Shown piece by piece: positions 34,104-42,287 of a stretch of 64,000 bases of DNA. The notes beneath the pieces are model-generated. The model did not search any database and was not told the DNA's origin. It worked only from the letters and a program-made list of their open reading frames with translations. How positions within the stretch are numbered: position 1 is the stretch's first letter; each line of letters starts with the position of its first letter. Source of the DNA: Clostridia bacterium (GTDB lineage: Bacteria > Bacillota > Clostridia > Oscillospirales > CAG-272); contig JAFVVP010000005.1 in assembly GCA_017502135.1 (NCBI GenBank), forward strand, positions 1 to 64,000, written 5' to 3'. The translations under genes were made by a program, and so were the position numbers.

Positions 34104-34106
34104 CGC

Positions 34107-34146
34107 AAAAGACTTAAAACCTTTTGGTTTTAAGTCTTTTGTTTTT
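34107..34146 (+). terminator. Terminator after tRNA-Lys
   Basis: AAAAGACTTAAAACC, loop TTTT, GGTTTTAAGTCTTTT, then GTTTTT: a perfect 15-bp stem. Confidence 0.88.
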
Positions 34147-34153
34147 GAAATTA

Positions 34154-34181
34154 TTGACATATGTCGAGAAAATGCTATAAT
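34154..34181 (+). promoter_or_regulatory. Promoter of the acyltransferase-like gene
   Basis: TTGACA (34154-34159), a 16-bp spacer and TATAAT (34176-34181). Confidence 0.75.
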
Positions 34182-34226
34182 ACTGATGTCGCGTATAATG
34201 AATTCGTTTTGCTTAAAGGAGCAGAT

Positions 34227-35111
34227 ATGGTTAAGGATTTTTGTGAAAAACTCGCCTTTCCGACAGAAGCCACGGTGTGCCTCACCGAGGCGTATAGTAA
34301 AATTGTATCCGAACCCGAGGCGCTTTCACTAATCTATAAAGCTATGGATATTGTCTACACAGTAAAAGACAACTCTTTTGTCCCGCTTTTACAAGAAATT
34401 TCCGAGAAGACGGGTATCCACAGATATACCTCCGATCTCGTGTTCTGGATTATGAGCGCAAAACCGCTTTACTGCATTTACAATGAGAAAAAACTCCCTG
34501 AAAATCTCTATTGGGATGCTATGGCGGATCTCCGATACAAACTCATGGAGTGCTATAATCTGCACGGAATTTGGGGCGTTTTCTCTACGTGGTTTCTGAT
34601 GTTTTATACTCTTGAGCGTATGACGTTCGGAAGACTCCATTATGACGTACTTAAATGGGGAGGAGATGCCTACCGAGGCTTTTTGATGCCGGGTGACACG
34701 TACTATCGTTGTCATATACCGTCAAGCGGTCCTCTGACGCCCGAATCCGTTATGGATTCGCTTAAAAAGGCGTATACCTATTATAAAGACGACTTGAAAA
34801 ACGGACTTATGTCGGTTGCATGCAATTCGTGGCTTTTGTATCCGCCCGTTACTGCTTTGTTCGGGGAAAATTCAAACACGAAGAAATTCTGCGATCTCTT
34901 CGATCTGATCGGGACAAAGGAAGATCCAATGAACCGCGATTTTTGGCGTGTATTCAATAAGGAGTATAAAGGCCCCGAAACACTCCGCGAGATTACGGCA
35001 GAAAAACCTCTCCAGAAGAATTTGAAAGAGTATCTCGAGGCGGGGAACTCATTCGGTATCGGCTACGGAATTCTTCTTTTTGATGGTGAAAAAGTCATAA
35101 ATTACAACTAA
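34227..35111 (+). CDS. GNAT-like acyltransferase, function unknown
   Basis: The 294-residue protein resembles the clostridial family with a helical N-terminal part and a degenerate GNAT-like C-terminal domain. The recurring family landmarks I recognise are FWIMSAKPLYCIYNEKKLP, LERMTFGRLHYD, HIPSSGPLTPESVMDSL and SWLLYPPV. A usual GNAT acetyl-CoA signature (Q/RxxGxG/A) is not clear, so its activity is unproven. The start is ATG 34227 with AAAGGAG; the upstream extension of the frame runs into the promoter. It is monocistronic with its own promoter and terminator. Confidence 0.7.
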   Translation: MVKDFCEKLAFPTEATVCLTEAYSKIVSEPEALSLIYKAMDIVYTVKDNSFVPLLQEISEKTGIHRYTSDLVFWIMSAKPLYCIYNEKKLPENLYWDAMADLRYKLMECYNLHGIWGVFSTWFLMFYTLERMTFGRLHYDVLKWGGDAYRGFLMPGDTYYRCHIPSSGPLTPESVMDSLKKAYTYYKDDLKNGLMSVACNSWLLYPPVTALFGENSNTKKFCDLFDLIGTKEDPMNRDFWRVFNKEYKGPETLREITAEKPLQKNLKEYLEAGNSFGIGYGILLFDGEKVINYN

Positions 35112-35116
35112 TTTTT

Positions 35117-35145
35117 GCACGGTCTTGAAAAAGACCGTGCTTTTA
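35117..35145 (+). terminator. Terminator after the acyltransferase-like gene
   Basis: GCACGGTCTT, loop GAAA, AAGACCGTGC, then TTTTA: a perfect 10-bp stem. Confidence 0.83.
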
Positions 35146-35194
35146 TTCATATAGTGTATACAGATTGTTAATAAGGAAAATTGCACAATTTTTC

Positions 35195-35223
35195 TTGCGC
35201 GAGTTCGAAAAATATGGTATACT
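35195..35223 (+). promoter_or_regulatory. Promoter of the secreted metallophosphoesterase
   Basis: TTGCGC (35195-35200), a 17-bp spacer and TATACT (35218-35223), 47 bases before the ATG at 35271. Confidence 0.6.
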
Positions 35224-35270
35224 GTAATGGTAGTTTTCTTTCAAATAGAATCCGGGTTAAGGAGAATTTT

Positions 35271-38200
35271 ATGAAAATGCGCTTTTCTCGTCTTCTGGCA
35301 CTTCTCTTGGTGCTCACCATGGCTGTGCCCACTGCCGCACTCACTGCGGTAATTTCTGCCGCTGACGGCAGTTTGCCTACCATTTCGGCAACCGTGCCGA
35401 CATCTGCCTCGTCGGCAGTTATGACTGTCTATTCGGAGGATTTCGAGGGCAGCACGGCATCCCTTTTTGAATCTACCGCCGGCAAGACGTACAATAAAAG
35501 CGGTGAAAAGTGTGTTACCGAGCAGAAAGAGTCCGGTAATAGTGTCCTTGACATTGATTACAGCAAGCTAGATTGGGGCAAGATCGCCGAAAAGGGCGGC
35601 ACTGCCACGAAAAACCCGATCTCGTCATCTAACTCCACCAAAACAGGCGAGGAGTACGATTTTCCGGAGCTTGAGCAAGGCTTCGTGCTGTCTTTGGATT
35701 TCCGCAAAGTAACGGATGCTGTCTTTACCGGCAAAGAGGAAACGGAGCGCCTCCACATCTCTTATTATGCCGAACTGAATAACAGAAAAGGCTTTGAGAT
35801 CTTTACCGAGCCGCTTAAGGCAGGTGAATGGTACAAGATTACCATAACCGCTGCAAACGGCGGTCAGACGTTTACCGTTACCGCTACGGATAAGGCCGGT
35901 ACTGTAACGGAACTGAAATGGAACCACCATGCGGGCATGAGCGCGGGCAGCTTTAATAAAATTTCGATTATTCCGATCACCAGAAACGGTGACGTAAGCG
36001 AAGGTCGCCAACAGACGCATTTTCAGATTGATAACATCCTTCTGACGACGGAAAGCAAAGCGCCTATCACTGCCGTTCTCACTCCCGATACCGCCATCAA
36101 AGGCGAAGTAACGCCTATTCTCGTAGGTTACGACTCCCAGGGTAAAGTTACCGCCATGGTAACGGGCGCGATGGTTGATACTGCAAAATCGACCAAATCC
36201 GAATTCTTTATGCTTCAGTACGAGGACGCTTTGAAGGCATCCAAATCTGTAAAGGTACTGTACTGGGAGAACCTGCACTCTGCAAAGCCGTACGCAAATC
36301 CTGTCGAGATCGGTGATAAGATCGATTCCGCAGTAGGTACTGCGGCAGGAAAGACTGAGTCGTTTGCGATCACTTCCGCTATGACACCCACCGGTACGGC
36401 CGATGCGTACTCCATCCTTGTGTACGCTGTACCGAACTTTGCGACGAAAGAGGCTATTCCCGGTTACGACGCAGCCTCTCACACGCTTTTGTATCTCGGC
36501 CAAAGCGGAACCGCATTTACCTCGGTTCCGTATGATGGTACTCTCTTTGACTCTGCCACGCAGGATATCGTTGTAACCGTGCATAATGGCAAGACCTCGG
36601 TTACGACTCTTATTGAATACACCGTGCTCCCGTCTCTCACCAACATCGTGATCCAGCTCGGTGAGAACGAGTCTAAACTGAACTTCACATGGTTTTCCCT
36701 CAGCGATGCTATCGGTAAGATTTCCTTTGCCAAGGAATCTGAACTTGTGAACGGACAGCTTCCCGCAAATGCGACCGTTGTTACGGCTGACCGCACCGAG
36801 TCTGTAAAAGCCGGTTACTTTGGCAACAAAGCAACGATTGAAGGACTTGACCCCGACACTACATATTACTACCAGATCACAAACGGAACGGACAAGACGG
36901 AGCCCAAGAAGATCACTACCGGTTCTGCCGAGTCCTTCACCTTTGCCTTTGCCGGTGATCCGCAGATCGGACGCGGCTACGGAAGCGATTATTCCAAGGC
37001 AATGGAATGCATTGAGGCTGACGGCGAAGCATGGGGCAGAACTCTTTCTCAGATGGAAAACTCCCCTGAATTTGCAGGCGTTGATTTCTTGATGGTCGCC
37101 GGCGACCTTACCAACACGCACCTTATCGAATACTATAAGGACTACTATGGTCTCACCGATGCTGCGTCGAACTTTATCGGTCAGGAACTTCAATGGGACG
37201 CGTACTCAAATCAGGAGGAGCTTCTCGGCATACCGACGGTAACTGTCCTCGGTAACCACGATAACGATCCGTACGCTGTGTATCCTTCTCACCTGAATCA
37301 GCCCAATATGCTCAAGAAGCCTGACGGTACGTACTACGGCGCAACATATGAGACCAGGGCCGGTAACTATGTCCACAGTGCTGACTACTATTTCACCTAC
37401 AATTCTGTGTTGTTTATCGTTCTTAACGTAAACAATTTCAAAGCGTCGAGTGCTTCCGCAGCTGCTACCGCTGCCGATAAGGCTGTCGCTGAGGAGCACG
37501 GCGAGTTCGTGAAGCGTGTAATGGAGGAAACGAAGGGCCAGGAGTTTGACTGGACGATCGTACTGTACCATGAATCCCCTTACGGTTCGAGCTATCATGG
37601 AAACTACACCGTAAATTCGTCCGGTGAATTCAACAGAACTGAGCAGCATGCGTTCATCAATATGAGAACGTATCTCCTGCCGATCCTGTATGAAAACGGT
37701 GTCGATCTGATCCTCTCCGGACACGATCACTGCTATACCCGTACGCACATCCTGAAGCCCGCTACGGATGAAAACGGCAATTACATCGACGCTTCTATTA
37801 TCACGCCGTACGAGGATGGCTCATACGTCTACGAGGACGGCTCAACCACGCCGAAATTCGTGTCTTGGAAGGACGATACCGGTAAAGTTCATACGGATCT
37901 GAAGGTTGCATCCAAGCCCGTGAAGGTAATCAATCCCGACGGTATTCTCCACGTCACCGGTGCGACCAGTTCCGGTTCGCTTGCAAATTCGGCTGCCTAT
38001 GAAAACATCTATACGGCAGTCAAGGCAACCGCGGCAAATCGTCACCTGACACGTATCGACGTGTCCGAGAACGAACTTAAACTCGTAACGTATAATATGG
38101 GCACCAGAGATACGGATAATATCACGGAGGTGGATGCTTTTACCATTGTTCGCACGTCCACGACCGATCCCGTTGTTCCGGGCACCGATCCCGTTGTTCC

Positions 38201-38393
38201 GGGCACCGATCCGGTCGTCCCAGGCACCGATCCCGTTGTCCCAGGCACCGATCCCGTTGTTCCGGGCACCGATCCCGTCGAACACGGTACGAGAGCAAGC
38301 GTTGTTCCGATTATCATCCTTGTCGCGGCCTCACTCTGCGCACTTGTTCTTGTGTTTGTGGCTGTAAGGGTTTTCGTTAAACGGAAGAAATAA
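35271..38393 (+). CDS. Secreted, membrane-anchored metallophosphoesterase (purple acid phosphatase-like)
   Basis: A 1,040-residue surface protein. Residues 1-30 are a signal peptide (KMRFSRLLALLLVLTMAVPT). A laminin/LamG-like region at about 50-260 and a beta-rich region are followed by a fibronectin-type N-domain near residues 450-540. The catalytic domain shows the complete two-metal set: FAGDPQIG, MVAGDLTN, VLGNHDND, VLYHESPYG and LSGHDHCYTRTH. The C-terminus has a Pro-rich stalk of six TDPVVPG-type heptads, a membrane helix and a KRKK tail, so it stays on the outer face of the membrane. Related enzymes release phosphate from organic phosphates or phosphorylated glycans; the substrate is unknown. 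The start is ATG 35271. Confidence 0.88.
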   Translation: MKMRFSRLLALLLVLTMAVPTAALTAVISAADGSLPTISATVPTSASSAVMTVYSEDFEGSTASLFESTAGKTYNKSGEKCVTEQKESGNSVLDIDYSKLDWGKIAEKGGTATKNPISSSNSTKTGEEYDFPELEQGFVLSLDFRKVTDAVFTGKEETERLHISYYAELNNRKGFEIFTEPLKAGEWYKITITAANGGQTFTVTATDKAGTVTELKWNHHAGMSAGSFNKISIIPITRNGDVSEGRQQTHFQIDNILLTTESKAPITAVLTPDTAIKGEVTPILVGYDSQGKVTAMVTGAMVDTAKSTKSEFFMLQYEDALKASKSVKVLYWENLHSAKPYANPVEIGDKIDSAVGTAAGKTESFAITSAMTPTGTADAYSILVYAVPNFATKEAIPGYDAASHTLLYLGQSGTAFTSVPYDGTLFDSATQDIVVTVHNGKTSVTTLIEYTVLPSLTNIVIQLGENESKLNFTWFSLSDAIGKISFAKESELVNGQLPANATVVTADRTESVKAGYFGNKATIEGLDPDTTYYYQITNGTDKTEPKKITTGSAESFTFAFAGDPQIGRGYGSDYSKAMECIEADGEAWGRTLSQMENSPEFAGVDFLMVAGDLTNTHLIEYYKDYYGLTDAASNFIGQELQWDAYSNQEELLGIPTVTVLGNHDNDPYAVYPSHLNQPNMLKKPDGTYYGATYETRAGNYVHSADYYFTYNSVLFIVLNVNNFKASSASAAATAADKAVAEEHGEFVKRVMEETKGQEFDWTIVLYHESPYGSSYHGNYTVNSSGEFNRTEQHAFINMRTYLLPILYENGVDLILSGHDHCYTRTHILKPATDENGNYIDASIITPYEDGSYVYEDGSTTPKFVSWKDDTGKVHTDLKVASKPVKVINPDGILHVTGATSSGSLANSAAYENIYTAVKATAANRHLTRIDVSENELKLVTYNMGTRDTDNITEVDAFTIVRTSTTDPVVPGTDPVVPGTDPVVPGTDPVVPGTDPVVPGTDPVEHGTRASVVPIIILVAASLCALVLVFVAVRVFVKRKK
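38162..38287 (+). repeat. Six tandem 21-bp units encoding TDPVVPG
   Basis: Five TDPVVPG units and a last TDPVEHG at the 3' end of the phosphoesterase gene. Units are nearly identical (CC/GT changes at third positions), which allows slippage. The encoded stalk separates the enzyme from the membrane helix. Confidence 0.9.
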
Positions 38394-38405
38394 GCTGCAT
38401 AATTT

Positions 38406-38436
38406 AAAGGCGTCTGCTTTTAGCAGACGCCTTTTT
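38406..38436. terminator. Bidirectional terminator between phosphoesterase and sigG
   Basis: AAAGGCGTCTGC, loop TTTTA, GCAGACGCCTTT, then TT: a perfect 12-bp stem between convergent genes. Confidence 0.87.
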
Positions 38437-38437
38437 G

Positions 38438-39211
38438 CTACATTTGTTTTCGGATTCTGTCGAGTGCGCCTTTTTCGAGGCGTGATACCTGTGCTTGCGA
38501 AATGCCGATTTCCTCGGCAATTTCCATCTGCGTTTTTCCTTTGTAAAAGCGCATCTGAATGATTTTCTTTTCGCGCTCGGAGAGCTTTTTCATTGCTTCT
38601 TTAAGAGCAATATTCTCGAGCCACGCCTCGTCGCTTGACGATGTGTCACTCACTTGATCGATCACGTAAATGGAATCTCCGCCGTCGTTGTAGACCGGTT
38701 CGTAGAGGGATACCGGTTCTATGATCGCTTCAATGGCCTGATGAATGCTTTCCTCTTTTTCTCCGAGTTCTTTGGCAATCTGTGCAATCGTTGGTTCAGA
38801 ATCCGCGTTTTTGGAAAGCTGCTCGCGCATCTGAAGTGCTCTGTATGCCAGATCGCGGATGGAACGGCTCACGCGGATCGTGTTGTTGTCCCTAAGGTAA
38901 CGCCTTACCTCGCCGATGATCATCGGAACGGCATAGGTGGAGAATTTTACGTCAAGCTCGATATTGAAGTTGTCGACAGCCTTTATCAGCCCGATGCATC
39001 CCACCTGAAACAGATCGTCCATGTTTTCCCGCCTGTTTGTGAAGCGCTGAATAATGCTCAAAACAAGTCGGAGATTACCGTCTATCAGTTTTTGCCGTGC
39101 CTCGGCATCACCTGCTTTTGCCTTTATCAAAAGCTCGCGCTTCTCGTCGCCCGTTAGTGTTGCCAGTTTGGCTGTATTAACGCCGCATATTTCTACTTTG
39201 TTATAATACAT
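38438..39211 (-). CDS. sigG: RNA polymerase sigma-G factor (forespore)
   Basis: Sigma-G directs late forespore transcription during sporulation. The 257-residue protein begins MYYNKVEICGVNTAKL, the SigG signature, which sigma-F lacks. Region 2 reads DDLFQVGCIGLIKAVDNF and KFSTYAVPMIIGEVRRYLRD, region 3 EPVSLYEPVYNDGGDSIYV, and region 4 GKTQMEIAEEIGISQAQVSR. Length and all regions are intact. A sigma-F promoter precedes it at 39250-39280. It shows the organism can sporulate, or did recently. Confidence 0.95.
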   Translation of the reverse strand: MYYNKVEICGVNTAKLATLTGDEKRELLIKAKAGDAEARQKLIDGNLRLVLSIIQRFTNRRENMDDLFQVGCIGLIKAVDNFNIELDVKFSTYAVPMIIGEVRRYLRDNNTIRVSRSIRDLAYRALQMREQLSKNADSEPTIAQIAKELGEKEESIHQAIEAIIEPVSLYEPVYNDGGDSIYVIDQVSDTSSSDEAWLENIALKEAMKKLSEREKKIIQMRFYKGKTQMEIAEEIGISQAQVSRLEKGALDRIRKQM

Positions 39212-39249
39212 GTCCGCATTCAGTCCTTACTTTCGCAAGTTGATACAGA

Positions 39250-39280
39250 CAGTATTGCCGAGTTCAGATATGGGTTATGC
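39250..39280 (-). promoter_or_regulatory. Sigma-F promoter of sigG
   Basis: On the minus strand, GCATA (39280-39276), 16 bp, then GGCAATACTG (39259-39250). This fits the sigma-F consensus GYATA-N16-GGNNANANTR at every fixed position. It agrees with the known order of sporulation, in which sigma-F switches on sigG. Confidence 0.75.
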
Positions 39281-39320
39281 AAATGAGCGGATGCATCTTA
39301 TTTCCATATTGGGAAAGAAA

Positions 39321-39501
39321 GGAGTTGTTGCATTCATAAAAGCAACAACTCCGCGAGCATTCACTTGTCCGCTGAGACGGCCATTTTTGCCCGTTTCGGG
39401 CAAAAAATCGGGAAGTCTCGCAACAAATTCCATTGGAATTTCAAATATTTGCGCCTTTGCCGCAAATATTTGGGGCTGTCGCCCATAAACGCGACAGCCC
39501 C
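39321..39501. repeat. Palindrome-rich element with two related end hairpins
   Basis: A 181-bp stretch between nanA and sigG made almost wholly of palindromes. They are GGAGTTGTTGC/GCAACAACTCC (39321-39352), ATTTTTGCCCG/CGGGCAAAAAAT (39383-39408) inside GAGAC/GTCTC, AAATTCCATTGGAATTT (39425-39441), CAAATATTTGCG/CGCAAATATTTG (39442-39472) and GGGGCTGTCGC/GCGACAGCCCC (39472-39501). The two end hairpins share sequence and a TTTATG-type loop. It looks like a dispersed non-coding repeat; no transposase is present. Confidence 0.6.
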
Positions 39502-39508
39502 TTTTGTA

Positions 39509-40420
39509 TTAGTAACGGCTTTCGGTTTCGCGGATTTTTTCGTATAGGTTACGGATAATAGGTTCGTCTTCCGCGCACAGGGGAATAAACGGCGCCCGTA
39601 CGCTGCCGCACTCGAGGCCGCGGAGACGCAAAACGCCCTTGGCCGCAGCATAAAGGGAAGACGCTTTTTTCGTTTCGTAAATCAGTCCTGTGATCTCCTT
39701 TTGCAGAGATGCCGCTGTTGCCGTATCACCCTTTGTGATGAGATCGTCAAGTTTCATAAATAGTTCGGGCATATATCCGTACGTACCGCCGATACCGCCC
39801 GAGGCGCCCATGAGGCGTCCTGCAAGGTACTGCTCATCCGGACCGTTGAAGATTGCGACGTCTTCGCCGCCGAACATGCGAAAACGCATAATATCCTGGA
39901 CGGAGCCTGACGAGTTCTTCACACCGGCAACGCGTCCCGTTTCGAGCATTTTTAAAAACAGATCCGTCGGCAGATTGAAGCCGTTCGTCGTGCCGGGAAT
40001 GTTGTAGATGAACATGGGAACGGCATCAGTTGCATGGAGCACATCCGTCCAGTATTTGTAAACGACCTTTTCGCTGAGTCCGTAATAAAATCCCGGCACC
40101 ATGGCGATCGCATCGACACCGATTTTTTCGGCGTGCTGTGCCAAGGCAATGGAGTCTCTTGTGGCCGATGCCGCGATGTGGGCGATCACTGTCATCTTGC
40201 CGCCGACTGCTTCCATAACCGCTTCGAGCGTTGCCTTTCTTTCCTCTAGCGTGTGAAAGACGCATTCGCCTGAGCTGCCCGTCACGTAAAGCCCCTTCAT
40301 TCCGATGGAATGGTAAAACGACGCGAGCTTTGACGCGCGTTCGCGCGAAACGTTTCCTTCCTCATCGTAGCAGGCGTAGAAAGCCGGAAATACGCCTCTG
40401 TATTTTTCTTGTACTGCCAT
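39509..40420 (-). CDS. nanA: N-acetylneuraminate lyase
   Basis: NanA splits sialic acid (Neu5Ac) to N-acetylmannosamine and pyruvate, the first catabolic step. The 303-residue DapA-fold protein shows the GSSGE carboxylate-binding motif, YNIPGTTNG with the catalytic Tyr, and VAGVKNSSGSV with the Schiff-base Lys. It lies last in nanK-nanE-nagA-nanA, which supports this over dihydrodipicolinate synthase. The gene ends near a palindromic element. Confidence 0.92.
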   Translation of the reverse strand: MAVQEKYRGVFPAFYACYDEEGNVSRERASKLASFYHSIGMKGLYVTGSSGECVFHTLEERKATLEAVMEAVGGKMTVIAHIAASATRDSIALAQHAEKIGVDAIAMVPGFYYGLSEKVVYKYWTDVLHATDAVPMFIYNIPGTTNGFNLPTDLFLKMLETGRVAGVKNSSGSVQDIMRFRMFGGEDVAIFNGPDEQYLAGRLMGASGGIGGTYGYMPELFMKLDDLITKGDTATAASLQKEITGLIYETKKASSLYAAAKGVLRLRGLECGSVRAPFIPLCAEDEPIIRNLYEKIRETESRY

Positions 40421-40441
40421 AATAGTTCTCCTTTATGTAAG

Positions 40442-41557
40442 TTAAATATTGATTATACTACCGTCAATCATCGTAAACCGAATGCGGTAGTCAGTGTCCA
40501 TGCCGACGAGATCCGCTTTAAACGAGGGAGCGATGTCGCCGAGTGTTTTTTCCGAGATCCGCCTTGCGGGTGTGTTTGAGGTCATACAGAAAACATCCCA
40601 CGGATCAATGCCGATACTGATCAAAGCACGCGCACAGTCATCCATCAAATACCGTCCACCGGTTAAAGTGCCGTTTTCAAGACGCGGACTGCCGTCTTTA
40701 ACAATGCGGTCGTCATATCGCCCATCCGGCATGCCCGTCAACGTCACAGCGTCCGTGATTACCGAAAGGCGTCTCGGTCCTACCGCCTTTACCAGCAAAC
40801 GGATAATCTCAGGAGCAAGATGCACGAGGTCGCAAACGATCTCCGAGAACACGCCGTCATTGATGATAGCTTCAGTGAGAAGTCCCGGATCGCGATGGTT
40901 GATTGGGCGCGTTGCATTGAAGAAATGCGTAACGCCGTCGAGTCCAGCCTTTATCGCCGTACGCATTTCTTCAGCCGTTGCGTTACTGTGACCTGCGTTT
41001 ACGTGAACGTTGTTTTCTTTTAAGTAACGTATTAATTCCAAAGCGCCTTCAAGTTCCGGCGCGAGCGTGATCTGCTTTACTGCCGATGCGCGGTCGCCCG
41101 TGAGTTTTTCGAAATGCTCCAAAGAGGGAAGCGTGATGTACTGTCCGTTGATCCCGCCTCTTTTCTCGAAATTAAGGAAAGGTCCCTCAAGATGAACACC
41201 GAGGACTCTCGCGCCGTTATCCACAGGGTTCTTCACTATTTCATCATAAAACGCAACAGCATCTCGGACCTTTTCGGGCGGCGAGGAACTGAGCGTCGGC
41301 AGGATGCCGGTAACGCCGTGTAAAGCCAATCTCTTGAGCCACTGTTCGTTCTCTTCTTTGTTTGGTAAAGCGGCGTTGTACCCAAGCGATCCGTGCGCGT
41401 GCAATTCAATCATTCCGGGGATGAGAACGGATACGTCGTACGTATTCGTATCTTCATTTGCGCTAATGTGGTCAATGATTCCGTCCTCTATATAGACGCG
41501 TGCGTTATGTAGCCAGCCGCTTGAAGTCCATACCTGTTTTGCATAAATTGAGTTCAT
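40442..41557 (-). CDS. nagA: N-acetylglucosamine-6-phosphate deacetylase
   Basis: NagA removes acetate from GlcNAc-6-P, giving glucosamine-6-P for glycolysis or cell wall. The 371-residue TIM-barrel amidohydrolase shows ELHAHGSLGYN, HLEGPFLN with the metal-binding Glu, GHSNATAEEM, THFFNATRP and SVITDAVTLTGMPDG with the catalytic Asp. It lies between nanA and nanE, so here it processes GlcNAc-6-P from sialic acid. nagB is not in this window. Confidence 0.93.
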   Translation of the reverse strand: MNSIYAKQVWTSSGWLHNARVYIEDGIIDHISANEDTNTYDVSVLIPGMIELHAHGSLGYNAALPNKEENEQWLKRLALHGVTGILPTLSSSPPEKVRDAVAFYDEIVKNPVDNGARVLGVHLEGPFLNFEKRGGINGQYITLPSLEHFEKLTGDRASAVKQITLAPELEGALELIRYLKENNVHVNAGHSNATAEEMRTAIKAGLDGVTHFFNATRPINHRDPGLLTEAIINDGVFSEIVCDLVHLAPEIIRLLVKAVGPRRLSVITDAVTLTGMPDGRYDDRIVKDGSPRLENGTLTGGRYLMDDCARALISIGIDPWDVFCMTSNTPARRISEKTLGDIAPSFKADLVGMDTDYRIRFTMIDGSIINI

Positions 41558-41581
41558 TTGAATTTCCCCTTGTACGGAAGA

Positions 41582-42268
41582 TTATTTGAGTGCCTTCACA
41601 TAGCGCTGTGTGATTTTCAAAGGACGCGTGATCGCTGAGCCGACAACGCATGCGTGCACGCCTTGATCCATCGCCGTACGAAGTTCCTCGGGAGAGAATA
41701 TGCCACCTTCGGCAATAACGGGCGTGTGGAGCGTTTCGGCGAGTTTATGCATAAAATCGAAATTCGGCGGCGGCAGATGGCGTGTATCATCCGTATAGCC
41801 GTTCAAAGTCGTGCCGATAAAATCAAACCCGAGTTCTTGGGCGCGAAGGGCATCTTCATAGGTGGCGCAATCAGCCATAAATAACTGTTCGGGATATTTT
41901 TTGCGGACTTCTTTGAAGAATTCGGCGACCGTGCTTCCGTCGGGGCGGATTCTTGAGGTCGCGTCCGTGGCGATGATGGAAACGCCTTCTTCCACGAGAG
42001 CGTCGATTTCTTTGAGAGTCGGGGTGATTCTGACTTTGCAGTTTTCGTAATCCTGTTTTATGATACCGATGATCGGGAGCGGGACGGTCTTTTTGATTTC
42101 CCGTATGTCTTCAACGGAATTTGCGCGGATGCCGACGGCACCGCCGAGATAGGCGGCATACGCCATACGTCCCATAATAAAACTGCTGTGAAGCGGCTCG
42201 TCGGCGAGTGCTTGGCAAGATACGATAAGTCCGCCGCGCAGTTTCTCCATAAGTTCTTGTTTCGTCAT
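41582..42268 (-). CDS. nanE: N-acetylmannosamine-6-phosphate 2-epimerase
   Basis: NanE turns ManNAc-6-P into GlcNAc-6-P. The 228-residue TIM barrel shows the family landmarks LIVSCQALADEPLHSS, AAYLGGAVGIRANSV, GIIKQDYENCKVRITP, DATSRIRPDGSTV and PVIAEGGIFSPEEL. The last ends the phosphate-binding loop with VVGSAITRP. It sits between nagA and nanK in the operon. Length is normal. Confidence 0.95.
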   Translation of the reverse strand: MTKQELMEKLRGGLIVSCQALADEPLHSSFIMGRMAYAAYLGGAVGIRANSVEDIREIKKTVPLPIIGIIKQDYENCKVRITPTLKEIDALVEEGVSIIATDATSRIRPDGSTVAEFFKEVRKKYPEQLFMADCATYEDALRAQELGFDFIGTTLNGYTDDTRHLPPPNFDFMHKLAETLHTPVIAEGGIFSPEELRTAMDQGVHACVVGSAITRPLKITQRYVKALK

Positions 42269-42287
42269 TTTTGTCTCCTTTTATTGT

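Noticed and set aside
35625..37193. Antisense frame of 522 codons over the phosphoesterase
   Set aside because: Long but Arg/Gly/Val-rich without motifs, a mirror of the coding strand's codon bias.
38042..38317. Antisense frame with TGSVPGT repeats
   Set aside because: It is the reverse reading of the TDPVVPG repeat units.
39210..39651. Frames of 60-96 codons on both strands across the palindromic element
   Set aside because: They cross hairpins, overlap nanA or sigG control sites and have no ribosome sites; the stretch is better read as a non-coding repeat.
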